A stretch of DNA of 53,504 nt from the NCBI GenBank assembly GCA_964600365.1, contig CAZRJG010000012.1, positions 1-53,504 of the forward strand, written 5' to 3'. This DNA is from GCA-020352575 sp964600365. GTDB taxonomy: Bacteria > Actinomycetota > Acidimicrobiia > Spongiisociales > JAENVV01. Every line of letters begins with the position of its first letter. Positions within the stretch are counted from its first letter, which is position 1. The notes beneath the pieces were generated by a model, which worked only from the letters and a program-made list of their open reading frames with translations, ran no database searches and was not told the DNA's origin. The position numbers and the translations under genes were made by a program. Shown one piece after another: positions 35,767-46,400 of the stretch.

Positions 35767-37419
35767 ATGCGCGAGCGGATCCGGTCGGTCCCCCTTTTCG
35801 CCGACCTACCCGACGCTGACCTCGACCTCCTTGCGTCCGCTTCCGAGGAGGTCCATGTCACAGCTGGCGACGACCTGTTCCTCGAGGGCGACTTCGGCGA
35901 CAGCGCCTACATCATCCTGCGCGGTGAGCTGGAGATCCTCACCACGTCATCGGGACGGGAGGTACTCCTCGCCGTGCGAGCCGCAGACGAGGTGATCGGC
36001 GAGATGGCACTCCTGCGCTCCGAACCACGTTCGGCCACCGTGCGCGCCCGCGACGCCGCGCACCTCCTCCGCATCCCCAAGGCGGACCTCGACCGGGTGC
36101 TGGAGACCAGCCCCACCGCGACCCGCGCGCTCTTCCGGGTGCTCCTCGAACGGTGGCAAGGCACCGAAAACCGCTTGCGCCAGAGCGAGCGGATGGCCCA
36201 ACTCGGCACCCTCACCGCCGGACTCGCCCATGAGCTCAACAACCCGGCGGCCGCCGTGGAGCGCAGTGCAGGGTTCGTCGACGGCGCCCTCGCCGCCCTC
36301 ACCGAGTCGATCGGCACGGCCCTTTCTGCAGGCATCGACGGTGCACACCTCGACTCCCTCCTCTCGATCGAGACCCACACCGAGCCCCTCGATGCGCTCG
36401 CCCGATCCGACGCCGAGATGGAGGTCGAGGACTGGCTCACCGATCACGACATCCCCGAGCCGTGGAACCTCGCTCCCGACCTCGTGGAGTCCGGTATCAC
36501 TCCAGCGGTCCTCGACGAGCTCGCGTCCCAGTTCGGGACGGGTGCGGGAGCCGCAGCACTCCTCCTGGGGCGCCTGCGCAGCCTCGGCGGCCTCCTGCGC
36601 GAGATCGAGATCGGGGCGTCGCGACTGTCAGCGATCGTGAAGGCACTCAAGGGGTACGCCTACCTCGACCAAGCCCCGGTACAGGAGATCGACCTCCACG
36701 CGGGGATCGAGGACACCCTCCTCATCCTCGCCTCGAAGCTCAAGGACATCGAGATCGTCCGGGAGTTCGAGGAGATCCCACGCATCGAGGCGTACGGCAG
36801 CGAGCTGAACCAGGTGTGGACCAACCTCCTCGACAACGCAGCTGACGCCGTCCACATGACGCCCCCTCCGAACCGGATCACGATCCGATCCCGCGTCGAG
36901 GGATCCACGGCCGTGGTGGAGATCGAGGACAACGGCCCGGGAATCCCCGAGGAGATCCGGCATCGGGTCTTCGACTCGTTCTTCACCACCAAGGAACCCG
37001 GGAAGGGCACCGGACTGGGGCTCGACATCACCCATGGGATCGTCGTTGACCGCCACCGTGGCGACATCACCGTCGACTCTGAACCAGGCCGAACCACCTT
37101 CAAGGTCCAACTCCCCTGCACCGCTCCGATAGACGACATCGAGGAAGGAACGAACAACATGTGCGAACACCTAGAAGGCGTGACTTGGGAGGACCTCCCT
37201 CCCAACAATGGCTGTGAGGAGTGCAACAAGATCGGCGGCACGTGGGTCCACCTCCGCCACTGCCTCACGTGCGGCGCAACGCTCTGCTGCAACGACTCAC
37301 CCAACCAACACGCGCAGAAGCACGCCAACACCACCGACCACAAGACCATCCGAAGTGCCGAGCCCGGCGAGTACTGGGCGTGGTGCTACGTCCACGACAC
37401 CGGCATCCAACGACCCTGA
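35767..37419 (+). CDS. cNMP-binding - histidine kinase - UBP-type zinc finger fusion
   Basis: 550 residues. A cyclic-nucleotide barrel (1-125, LEGDFGDSAYIILRGE, GEMALLRSEPRSATV) precedes a kinase with phospho-His155 in GLAHELNNPAAAV, N box TNLLDNAADAV, and G boxes EDNGPGIPEE and GKGTGLGLDI. The last ~85 residues form a UBP/ZnF zinc finger rich in Cys/His (MCEHLEGV, GCEECNKIGG, HCLTCGATLCC, HANTTDHK). Met465 at 37159 has AGGAA upstream and could be an internal start giving a free zinc finger. It is probably the kinase for the adjacent receiver-reductase fusion and would link cAMP level to phosphorylation. A cNMP plus kinase plus UBP finger in one chain is unusual. Confidence 0.9.
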   Translation: MRERIRSVPLFADLPDADLDLLASASEEVHVTAGDDLFLEGDFGDSAYIILRGELEILTTSSGREVLLAVRAADEVIGEMALLRSEPRSATVRARDAAHLLRIPKADLDRVLETSPTATRALFRVLLERWQGTENRLRQSERMAQLGTLTAGLAHELNNPAAAVERSAGFVDGALAALTESIGTALSAGIDGAHLDSLLSIETHTEPLDALARSDAEMEVEDWLTDHDIPEPWNLAPDLVESGITPAVLDELASQFGTGAGAAALLLGRLRSLGGLLREIEIGASRLSAIVKALKGYAYLDQAPVQEIDLHAGIEDTLLILASKLKDIEIVREFEEIPRIEAYGSELNQVWTNLLDNAADAVHMTPPPNRITIRSRVEGSTAVVEIEDNGPGIPEEIRHRVFDSFFTTKEPGKGTGLGLDITHGIVVDRHRGDITVDSEPGRTTFKVQLPCTAPIDDIEEGTNNMCEHLEGVTWEDLPPNNGCEECNKIGGTWVHLRHCLTCGATLCCNDSPNQHAQKHANTTDHKTIRSAEPGEYWAWCYVHDTGIQRP

Positions 37420-37448
37420 CCCTCGGCACCCCGGGGAGGAGGAGCACC

Positions 37449-40400
37449 ATGACCTGTGCCAAGTGCGGTACGACCAATCCCGATGGAGCCGCGTTCTGCA
37501 TGTCGTGCGGGAGCACCCTCGCACAGGGGTGCTCGAACTGCGGCACCGTGCTGCCTGAGGGCGCGGGATTCTGCCCGTCATGTGGCACTCCCGCTGGTGG
37601 GCCCCCGACGGAGAGTGCCGAGGACCGGATCAGGAAGTACATCCCCAAGGCACTCCTCGACAAACTGAACGCCGCCAAGGGCGGCGGGGGCCTCGAGGGA
37701 GAACGCCGTCGGGTCACGATGCTCTTCTGCGACCTCCAGGGCTCTTCGGCCGCCGCCGAACACCTCGACCCGGAGGACTGGGCCGAGATCATGAATGGAG
37801 CCTTCGAGCACCTCATCTCCCCCGTGTACCGCTACGAGGGCACGCTCGCCCGTCTCATGGGGGACGCGATCCTCGCCTTCTTCGGGGCACCGATCGCCCA
37901 CGAGGACGACCCCGAGCGCGCAGTCCGGGCCGGCCTCGAGATCCTTGAGGACATCCAGCCGTACCGCGAGCAGGTCCGACGGGAGATCGGCATCGAGTTC
38001 GACGTCCGCGTCGGGATCAACACGGGCCTCGTCGTTGTCGGTGCGATCGGCTCAGACATGCGGGTGGAGTACACCGCGATGGGCGACGCGGTGAACGTCG
38101 CGGCGCGCATGGAGCAGACCGCAGCAGCTGGAACCATCCAGATCTCGGACGCCACGAAGGGACCGATCGAGAAGTTGTTCTCGTTCGAGGACCTCGGTGA
38201 CGTCGAAGTGAAGGGACGCTCGGAGCCGGTTCGGTCGTGGCGGGTGGTCGAGGCGCTTGATCGGCCTTCGCAGCTTCGGGGCATCGAGGGCCTCCACGCC
38301 GACCTCGTCGGCCGCGACGCCGAGATGTCGATACTCGAGACCGTCCTCGGACGGACGAGCGAAGGCGCTGGAGCCGTGGTCTCGGTCATGGCGGAGGCAG
38401 GCCTCGGGAAGTCACGACTCGTTGCCGAGTTCCGCGCTCGCCACGACGAGGTCCACTGGTTCGAAGGTCGCTCGCTCTCGTTCGAGACCTCCACCTCCTA
38501 CGCCTCTGCAGTTGGCGTGGTCCGCGGCATGCTCGGCGTGGGTTCAGGCCCGATCACGTGGAACGACGTCGAGGCCGCGGTCACCGAGGTGCTTCCGGCC
38601 CGGGTCGCCGAGGTCGCACCATTCCTCCTCTCCTTGCTCGGAGGCGACATCCCCGAGCAACACGAGCACCGTCTCGCCTACCTCGAGCCCGCGGCCCGCC
38701 AGGCGGCCATCTTCTCGGCCGCGGGCGAACTCCTCACCGCACTCGCCTCGCGTCGAACCGTTGCGGTCGTGTTCGAGGACGTGCACTGGGCCGATTCGGC
38801 GTCCATCGACTTCATCGCGCACCTCGCCGACCTCGCCGAGTCCAGCCCACTGATGGTTGTGCTCGTGTACCGCCCCCGCAGGGACGAGCCGTCGTGGGAG
38901 CTGCGTGAGCGGATCGAGCGGGACCACCCGCACCTCCACACCCCGATTGCCCTCTCACCCCTCCCGGCGACCGACGGGAGGGAACTCATCCGCCGGCTGC
39001 TCGATATGGACGGCCTCACCGAACGGGTCCGTTTCGAGATCCTCGAACGCAGCGACGGCAACCCCTACTTCTTGGAGGAAGTCATCCGGTCGATGATCGA
39101 TGCGGGCATCCTCGATCGGCAGGACGACCGGTGGATCGTCACCGGGGACCCGTCAGCGATCGTCATCCCGGACACGCTCCACGCCCTCCTCGCCACACGC
39201 CTCGACGGCCTCACCGAGTTCGAGCGCAGTGCGGTCCAGGCGGCTGCCGTGTTCGGTCGGGAGTTCCGCTACGAGGAACTGGCCGCGGTCATGGACGGCA
39301 TCGGCGACCTCGACGGAGCCATCGTCCAACTTCGGAGGAAGGACCTCATACGGGAGATTGCCCGAGTTCCGCGCAGGGAGTACCGCTTCAAGCACGCACT
39401 CGTCCAGGAGACCGCCTACGAAGGCCTCCTCAAGAAGCGACGCATCCAGTTGCACGCCCGGGCCGGCCACCACCTCGCCAACACCCAACCGGATCGAGTC
39501 GACGACATCGCAGACCACTTCCTCGCCGCACGCCTCCCCGACGAGGCCCTTCCGTGGCTCGTCCAGTCGGCAGAGAAGGCACTGGGTGCCTATCTCATGC
39601 CTGAAGCGCGCCGGAGGGTCGATCAGGCAATGGAACGAATGGAAGAAGACAGCCCCGCCGACCTCGTGCGCCGGGCCTACGAGGTCCTGGGACGGGTCCA
39701 CGAGGGCCAGTTCGAACTCGACGAAGCGCTGGCGACCTGGGAGGCGTTGATCGCTGAAGGTGAGCGTCGGGAGGACATCGCGATGCGGATCTCGGGGATG
39801 AACAAGCGATCATTCGTGCGGGGCGTCTTCCTCGGGCAGGTCGAGGAAGCACTCGAGGAGCTCGGTTCATCGGAACTCCTCGCCGAGGCCGCGACGTTCG
39901 ACGAAGGCGTCGTCGAAGCCTGTGTCGCCAACTGCTACATCCGGTCAGCGCTCGCCGATTTCGACAAGGTCGAGTACTACATGGAGAAGGTGGCGAACCT
40001 CGGCGAGACGCTCGGTCTCGTCGAACCCACCATCTTCGGCATGACCCACCATTCGAACACCCTCGTGTTCCTCACCCGCTTCGACGAAGCACTCGAGCTC
40101 GCAGAGAAGACGTTGGCGAAGGCAGAGGAACACGGCCACCTCAAGTTCCAGGCCGAGCTTCTCACCTTCTCGATCCCCTACTGCCACCTTCGCAATGGCG
40201 ATGTCGAGGCTGCGTCCGCTGCGCTCGAACGCGGCATGGAGATCGCCCTCCAGATCGGCGACCGTGCCTCGGAGCTCTTCGCCGCCGTGGTGCAGGGCCG
40301 CATCGCCCTCAACCGAGGAGACTTCGACGAAGCCGTCGCCTCCCATCAGCGCGGCATCGATGCAGCCGCGGCAACAGGCATCCCCTATGTAATCGCCCTC

Positions 40401-41048
40401 GGGAGCTGCACTGCCGGGACCTGCTACCGCCGGATCGGGGGCGACCTCCTCGCCCGGGCCTCCGAGCTCCACGATGAGACCCTCGAGACGATGGAGATGC
40501 CGACCGGACGCGTCCACGGGGCGTGGATGTGGTCGGAGATCGGCCACTGCTCGCTCCAGAACGGCAACGTGGATCGGGCCGAGGAACTGTTCCGCATGGC
40601 GCTCGAGGAGGAAACCGCCTCCATGTGGCTCCTTCGACCCTCAGCCCTTGCAGGCATCGTCGAGGTCGCACTCGCCCGCGACGACGTCGCCGGCGCAGCC
40701 GCAGCCTTCGAGGAGCTCCGTTCGTACATCACGAGTCGGAAGATGGTCGATCGGTACATCGAGGTGGAACTCCTCGGCGCTCGGGTCGCCGCTGCGCAGG
40801 GGGACACCCCCCGGGCCCTCTCCTCACTCGCGCGCACGCAGGCCATCACGGAACGTGAGGGCCTCGACCGCCTGCTCTTCGACGTGCTCGCACTCCGTGG
40901 CGACGTGCAGCGGGCTGCAGGCGATCTCGCCGCAGCCCGACGATCACAGGAAGAGGCCCGGTCCATCGGCCACCGGATCGCCTCCGCCGTGCGCAGCGAC
41001 GACCTGCGCAGCGCCTTCAAGGCCGAGGTCGCAGCGCGTCTCGGCTGA
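37449..41048 (+). CDS. Double zinc ribbon - class III cyclase - STAND ATPase - TPR protein (second)
   Basis: 1199 residues. Two zinc ribbons (CAKCGTTNPDGAAFCMSCG and CSNCGTVLPEGAGFCPSCG) precede a class III cyclase (about 88-260) with metal Asp in LFCDLQGSS and LMGDAILAFF and catalytic Asn/Arg in AVNVAARME; the base-selecting Lys position is Arg (LARLMGD), so nucleotide preference may differ from the first copy. The ATPase has LVGRDAEM, Walker A EAGLGKSR and Walker B VVFEDVHWAD. The rest is TPR. ATG 37449 follows GGGAGGAGGAG, 30 nt after the kinase gene, so it is probably the third gene of that operon. The domain plan matches the first giant but sequence identity is low, suggesting separate inputs. 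Confidence 0.92.
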   Translation: MTCAKCGTTNPDGAAFCMSCGSTLAQGCSNCGTVLPEGAGFCPSCGTPAGGPPTESAEDRIRKYIPKALLDKLNAAKGGGGLEGERRRVTMLFCDLQGSSAAAEHLDPEDWAEIMNGAFEHLISPVYRYEGTLARLMGDAILAFFGAPIAHEDDPERAVRAGLEILEDIQPYREQVRREIGIEFDVRVGINTGLVVVGAIGSDMRVEYTAMGDAVNVAARMEQTAAAGTIQISDATKGPIEKLFSFEDLGDVEVKGRSEPVRSWRVVEALDRPSQLRGIEGLHADLVGRDAEMSILETVLGRTSEGAGAVVSVMAEAGLGKSRLVAEFRARHDEVHWFEGRSLSFETSTSYASAVGVVRGMLGVGSGPITWNDVEAAVTEVLPARVAEVAPFLLSLLGGDIPEQHEHRLAYLEPAARQAAIFSAAGELLTALASRRTVAVVFEDVHWADSASIDFIAHLADLAESSPLMVVLVYRPRRDEPSWELRERIERDHPHLHTPIALSPLPATDGRELIRRLLDMDGLTERVRFEILERSDGNPYFLEEVIRSMIDAGILDRQDDRWIVTGDPSAIVIPDTLHALLATRLDGLTEFERSAVQAAAVFGREFRYEELAAVMDGIGDLDGAIVQLRRKDLIREIARVPRREYRFKHALVQETAYEGLLKKRRIQLHARAGHHLANTQPDRVDDIADHFLAARLPDEALPWLVQSAEKALGAYLMPEARRRVDQAMERMEEDSPADLVRRAYEVLGRVHEGQFELDEALATWEALIAEGERREDIAMRISGMNKRSFVRGVFLGQVEEALEELGSSELLAEAATFDEGVVEACVANCYIRSALADFDKVEYYMEKVANLGETLGLVEPTIFGMTHHSNTLVFLTRFDEALELAEKTLAKAEEHGHLKFQAELLTFSIPYCHLRNGDVEAASAALERGMEIALQIGDRASELFAAVVQGRIALNRGDFDEAVASHQRGIDAAAATGIPYVIALGSCTAGTCYRRIGGDLLARASELHDETLETMEMPTGRVHGAWMWSEIGHCSLQNGNVDRAEELFRMALEEETASMWLLRPSALAGIVEVALARDDVAGAAAAFEELRSYITSRKMVDRYIEVELLGARVAAAQGDTPRALSSLARTQAITEREGLDRLLFDVLALRGDVQRAAGDLAAARRSQEEARSIGHRIASAVRSDDLRSAFKAEVAARLG

Positions 41049-41089
41049 GGCGTCTCCACGGCTGGGCGCGCCCAACGCAAGGGCCCGGG

Positions 41090-42046
41090 TCACCCGATCG
41101 TCACGCGGTTCCTGCCCGCTCCCTTCGAGTGGTAGAGCAGGCCATCGGCTCGCCGAAAGGCCGCATCGATCGACTCGTCGGCACCCGACACCGAGGTGAC
41201 CCCTGCACTCAACGTCACCGTCACCGGGCCTCGGGACGTCTCCACGGTCATCGCCTCCGCCGCCTCGCGGAGGCGCTCCACGACCTCGGCGGCCGACTCG
41301 GCTGAGGTCTCCCTGAGGAGGGCCGCGAACTCCTCCCCACCGACTCGCCCCACCACATCGGATTCCCGGAACCACCTGCGGAAGAGATCCGCTACTCCAC
41401 GAAGCACGTCGTCCCCGCCCTCGTGCCCGACGGTGTCGTTCACTCGCTTGAAGTGGTCTATGTCGATCATGGCGAGGGAGAGGTCCGTGCCATGCCGGAC
41501 CATCGCCTTGTGTTCCTCGGCGGCCCGCGCGAGGAAGGCCCGCCGGTTCGGGAGCCCGGTGAGCTCATCGGTGAGGGAGAGGTGGCGCGCCTCGGCCTCG
41601 GCCCGCTCCCGCTCCACCACCTCATGCTCGAGTTCGTCGAGGAGACGCTTCTGATCGGCCCGAGCCCGTCCCAGCTCGAGGAACACGCCCACCTTGGAGA
41701 CCATGAGCGTGGTATTGACCGGCTTCTCCACGTAGTCGAAGGCGCCGAGCTCGTATCCCCGTACGTGGTCCTGCAGTTCTCGGGCGGCGGCGGTGACGAA
41801 GATGATGGGGATGTGCTCGAAATCGGGGTTCGCCCGGATGATCTCCGCGACCTCGAACCCGTCCATGCCGGGCATCTGCACATCGAGGAGGATGAGCGAC
41901 AAGTCGTGCTCGAGGACACACGCGAGGGCTTCGGGACCCGACTCTGCAGTGACCAGGTCGGCGTCGATCCCGCGGAGGATCGTCTTCATGGCGACGAGGT
42001 TCGCCGGGACATCATCGACGACTAGGACTGTGGGGCGGGACGGCAT
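41090..42046 (-). CDS. Response regulator with GGDEF diguanylate cyclase
   Basis: 318 residues: receiver (1-125) with VVDDVPAN, phospho-Asp in LILLDVQMPGMDG and Lys in YVEKPVN; a short coiled linker; and a GGDEF domain with LTDELTGLPNRRAF, MIDIDHFKRVND and the active-site loop GRVGGEEF. It should make c-di-GMP from GTP when phosphorylated. No RxxD inhibitory site is evident in the expected place, where the residues are LFRRWFRESDVV. ATG 42046 lies inside the end of cheB (25-nt overlap). Last gene of the kinase operon and convergent with the second cyclase gene. Confidence 0.93.
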   Translation of the reverse strand: MPSRPTVLVVDDVPANLVAMKTILRGIDADLVTAESGPEALACVLEHDLSLILLDVQMPGMDGFEVAEIIRANPDFEHIPIIFVTAAARELQDHVRGYELGAFDYVEKPVNTTLMVSKVGVFLELGRARADQKRLLDELEHEVVERERAEAEARHLSLTDELTGLPNRRAFLARAAEEHKAMVRHGTDLSLAMIDIDHFKRVNDTVGHEGGDDVLRGVADLFRRWFRESDVVGRVGGEEFAALLRETSAESAAEVVERLREAAEAMTVETSRGPVTVTLSAGVTSVSGADESIDAAFRRADGLLYHSKGAGRNRVTIG

Positions 42047-42606
42047 GAGAGGATCTCGTGGAGGCGGTGGGACAGCTGCACCGGCGGGAGGACCTCGATG
42101 TCGACACACGCGTCGATGGCCGCCAGCGGCATTTGCGGGAACATAGCCGATTGGGGTGACTGCACGAGCACCCTCCCGCCGCGCCGACGCACCGTGGGCA
42201 GGGCTGCAGCCCCGTCGTCGTTGGCGCCCCCGAGGATCACCGCCACCAGGTCGGGGCCGAACGCCGCGGACGCGCTCTCGAGAAGGACCGTGACACTCGG
42301 GCGCGAGTGCGACACCCGATGGTCGAGGGAGAGCGCGAAGTGCCCCCTGTCCTCGACGAGGAGGTGGAACCCACCCGGTGCCGTGTGCACCACGCCGGGG
42401 GTGATCGGAAGCTTGTCCTCAGCTTCTCGCACCGCGACATGCGTCTTCGACGCCATGACCGACGCGAATGCAGCCGACCCCGGAGGCATGTGCGCAACCA
42501 CGCCAACGGCCGCTCCACAGGGGTCGGGGAGGCCAGCCAAGATGTCGGACACGACGGGGAAGCCACCGCTCGAGAAGCCGATCGCGACGAATGTCGGCAC
42601 GGTCAC
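42022..42606 (-). CDS. CheB-type protein-glutamate methylesterase domain, stand-alone
   Basis: 194 residues, only the esterase domain: catalytic Ser in AIGFSSGGFP, His in VVAHMPPGS, and Asp in LGGANDDGAAAL, plus GVVHTAPGGFHLLVEDRG of the substrate face. No receiver is attached. GTG 42606 overlaps the cheR stop as GTGA. With cheR and a hybrid kinase but no chemoreceptor, coupling protein or flagellar gene nearby, it likely belongs to a non-chemotactic CheB/CheR signalling unit. Confidence 0.88.
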   Translation of the reverse strand: MTVPTFVAIGFSSGGFPVVSDILAGLPDPCGAAVGVVAHMPPGSAAFASVMASKTHVAVREAEDKLPITPGVVHTAPGGFHLLVEDRGHFALSLDHRVSHSRPSVTVLLESASAAFGPDLVAVILGGANDDGAAALPTVRRRGGRVLVQSPQSAMFPQMPLAAIDACVDIEVLPPVQLSHRLHEILSCRPAPQS

Positions 42607-43445
42607 GAGGTGAGTCCCTCCAGTCGCCTCCGATAGAGGCGATCGGTGGCCGATACGACCTCGAACCCTGCCCCAGCGGCACTGAACTCGATCGACTCCT
42701 TCGGCCCGAGCCAGAGGTATCCGTTCCGCACGAGGCTGTCGGCGAGCAGCCCGAGGACCCGATCCTGGAGCACCCGATCGAAGTAGATGAGCACATTGCG
42801 GCACGACACGAGCTGTACCTCCCCGAACACGCCATCGCCCTGCAGGTTGTGATGGGAGAACGTGACCCTCTCGCGTAGATCGGCGTCGACGATGAAGTGG
42901 TCGTAACCCGGACTCACATGGTCCTCGAGGCTCCCTAGCCCACCAGCGAGCCTGTAGCCGTGGGCGTACGCCTCCAAGTGGCGCGCCGGGTAGATCCCCG
43001 ATGCCGCCTGGTCGAGGGCCTGGTCGTTGATATCCGTCGCGTACACGCGACTGCGGTGGAGCAGTCCCGCCTCTCTCAGGAGGATCGCCAACGAGTACGC
43101 CTCTTCACCCGTCGCACACCCGGCTACCCAGACCCGGATCCTGCTGTACGTGGCAAGGACCGGGATCACCTCGTCGCGGAGCCGGCGGTATGCGCTGGGA
43201 TCCCGGAACATCTCCGAGACCGGCACACTGATCTGTCCGAGGAGCTCCGACATCTCGTTCGGGTCGTCCAGGAGTCCGGGCAGGAGGTCGATCGGCCGCT
43301 CCATGCCACGCTTCGCGATGGCGTCGGCGAGGCGCCTGCGCAGCGAGGCGCGGGCATACTGGGTGAAGTCATACCCGTGACGGCGCCGGACGGCATCGAG
43401 GACCAGCTCGACCTCGACGTCGAACACGACGTCATCGGGGTTCAC
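42603..43445 (-). CDS. CheR-type SAM-dependent protein-glutamate methyltransferase
   Basis: 280 residues. The N-terminal helical domain contains YARASLRRRLADAIAKRGM. The motif PVSEMFRDPSAYRRL stands in for the usual TSFFRDP. The SAM-binding loop is WVAGCATGEEAYSLAI, followed by VYATDINDQALDQAASGIY and the conserved VSCRNVLIYFD. The start is a GTG overlapping the kinase stop as GTGA. It would methylate glutamates of a partner, possibly the upstream membrane kinase, since no chemoreceptor is encoded here. Confidence 0.93.
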   Translation of the reverse strand: MNPDDVVFDVEVELVLDAVRRRHGYDFTQYARASLRRRLADAIAKRGMERPIDLLPGLLDDPNEMSELLGQISVPVSEMFRDPSAYRRLRDEVIPVLATYSRIRVWVAGCATGEEAYSLAILLREAGLLHRSRVYATDINDQALDQAASGIYPARHLEAYAHGYRLAGGLGSLEDHVSPGYDHFIVDADLRERVTFSHHNLQGDGVFGEVQLVSCRNVLIYFDRVLQDRVLGLLADSLVRNGYLWLGPKESIEFSAAGAGFEVVSATDRLYRRRLEGLTS

Positions 43446-46400
43446 GGTTCCACCGTCCTCCCCGAGAGCAACCCGGCGATCACACCGGTGAGCACGTGCA
43501 TGTCGATTGGCTTCGTGAGGTACTCCGTCGCACCCGCGGCCAGGCAGGCCTCCCGGTCCCCCGCCATCGCCTTCGCGGTCAGGGCCACGACCGGAAGCTC
43601 GGAGAATCGCGCATCGGCCCGGATCCGCCGCGTCGTCTCCAGTCCATCCATTCCGGGCATCATCACATCCATGAGGACGATGTCGATGTGGGGATTGGCG
43701 TCGAGCTGTGAAAGGGCCTTGTGCCCGTCCTGCGCCATCAGCACGACGAGACCCTTCCGTCGAAGCGCCGTCGAGAGCGCAAACAGGTTGCGCATGTCGT
43801 CGTCGACGACGAGTACACGTTCGCCGCCGAATCCACCGGGGGCATCTCCCTCCGACCCGGACACCTCTCCCTCGGACCGCACCGTGTGGAGGAACAACTC
43901 GACCTCGTCGAGGATTCGTCCTCCGGCCCTGGGACCGATGTGGATGATGCTGTCGGTGTACGCGCGGAGCGCGAGGGACTCCTCGTCGTCCAGGTCGCGC
44001 CTCGTGACCACGATCGCCGGCGTCGATCCGAGGCGACCGAGGAACTCGGGGGCAGTCATGTCGGGAAGGTCGATGTCCACGACAACGCAGGCAACATCCT
44101 CGTGCTGGACGAGCGCGAGGCCCTCGTTCCCGTCGTCCACGGGGACGACGCGCACACCGTCCTCGGCAAGCCGTTCGAGGAAGCCGTCCCAGCTCAACTC
44201 GACGTCACCGACGGTGCCCACCACAGAGCCTCGATCATCAACGGCCCCCAAGACGCCGAGCGAACCGATCACCTCCTCGAGGCGAGCCCGGCTCGTCGGC
44301 TTCGCCACGACCCCCGCGGCACCCCGACCGCGTGCTTCGGGGAGATCAGTGGCCTCGGAGAGGACGTGCACGGGCACCTCGGACGTGCGCGGATTTGCCT
44401 TGAGCCGCTCAAGCACCTCCCACCCATCGCGATCGGGGAGCCGCAGGTCCAAGAGCACCGCATCGAAGTCACCGGCTCCGGCCCGCATGATGGCCTCCGC
44501 GCCGGAACGTGCGGTCACTGCCACCAGCCCGCGACCTTCGGTGACCTCGACCAGCAGGTCGCGGAGGGCAGGGTCGTCCTCGACGATGAGCACGGTTCCC
44601 GATACCACGGCAGGGGGTGAAGCCGATGGGGTCTCCGCGCCACCGCCGGATGGCGACGGGAGTGGGGCCCCGGGATCGGACGCGGGCCGAACGGGGAGGA
44701 AGAGCGTGAACGTGCTCCCGGCCCCTTGCTCGGAGTCCGCAGTGATGGTGCCCCCCATGAGCGTCGCCAACTCCTTGGAGATGGAGAGCCCGAGGCCCGT
44801 TCCACCGAACCGACGGGCGGTCGAGCCCTCTGCCTGGCGAAACGAGTCGAAGATCGAGTCGAGCTTGTCGGCGGGGATCCCGATCCCTGTGTCCCGCACG
44901 GAGATGGACATGTAATCAGCGGTCGTGGCACCCTGGATCGGCACCCGGTCGGGGACCGAGAACCCAACCGTGACCTCCCCCTCCTCGGTGAACTTGAGGG
45001 CGTTGCCCACGAGGTTCACGATGATCTGCTCCACGCGGAGGGTGTCGGCCCGCACCACCGACGGCACCCCTTCGTCTACGGCCACCTCGAACCGCAGGCC
45101 GCGCTCCTGGGCCTGATGGGAGAAGAGCCGTTCGGTCGTGGAGACGAGCGACCTCAGCTCGATGTCCTCCACGGAGAGGTCCATCCTCCCAGCCTCCACT
45201 TTGGAGAGATCGAGGATGTCGTTGATGAGGCGCAGCAGGCCCATCCCCGAATCGTGGATGATCTCGGAGGCCTGCACCTGTTCGTCCGAAAGGGTCCCGT
45301 CGTGGTTGTCGGCGAGGTCACGGGCCAGGATGAGCATGCTGTTGAGGGGCGTCCGCAACTCGTGGGAGACGTTGGCGAGGAACTGCGTCTTGAACGCACT
45401 TGCCTTCTGCACCTCCTCGGCCCGCTGCTCCGCTTCGGCCCTCGCCTCCTCCACCTCGACCTGCCGACGGCCGAGCGCCTCGTTGATGGTCTGCAGCTCC
45501 TCCTGTTGGGATCGGAGCTCCTCCTCCGAGGCACGCAGCTCCTGGGCCTGGTCCTCGAGACGCTCCCGCTGCTCGTTCAACTGGTCGTTCGTGGTGGCGA
45601 GCTCCTCGGCCTGGAGCCTGGTCTCCTCGAGGAGTTCCTTCGTTCGCTGCGCCCGTCGCGTGCTCTCGAGGCTCAGGCCGATCGTCCCCACGGCCTGCTC
45701 GATCGTGTCGCGATCGGAGTCCACCAGACGCCGGTCGAGCACGGCGAACTCGGCCACGCCGACGACCTCCTTGCCGGAGAGGAATGGAACCACGACGAGG
45801 GTCGCGGGTTCGCTCTCCCCGAGCGCCGACTCGACCCGGACGTGGCCCTCGGACACGCGGTCCACCACGACCAGGTCCCGGCGGCGGAGTGCCTCCCCGG
45901 TGATCCCGTCACCCGGGCCCACCGCGACCGGAAGGCGACCCCTGTCACCGACTCCGAACATCGCCTGGAGGGCGAGGCGTTCCGTCTCATCCTCCCTCAC
46001 GTAGCAGGCTCCGGCCACCGCGCCGATCCAACCACCCACCACGTCGAGGACCACCGAGCCAAGCTCCCCGAGGTTCTCCCCCTGCTGCATCCGACGGGAC
46101 AGGTCTGCGATTCGGCTCTTCGCCTCACTCGTCCTGGTGGCCTCCTCGGTCACGGCCTTGAAGACCTCGGCGGCCCCGGCCATCTCGCCGATCTCGTCGG
46201 CCCGGTCCCGCCCCGGGATGCCAACGCCCTCCTCACCGCGCGCGAGCGCCCGCAACGCGATGGACATGCGGCCGATCGGTCTCACGATCCCGCGAGCGGT
46301 GGCGATTCCGATCACCACCGCGACCGCCGAGATCCCGACGAAGGCCAGCGCCAGCAATCGGCGCAGGTATGCGGCGGGGAGCTCCACCTCCTCGATGTCC

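Noticed and set aside
41063..41074. TGGGCGCGCCCA palindrome between the convergent cyclase and GGDEF genes
   Set aside because: As a hairpin it has only a 4-bp stem with a 4-nt loop, too weak to call a terminator.
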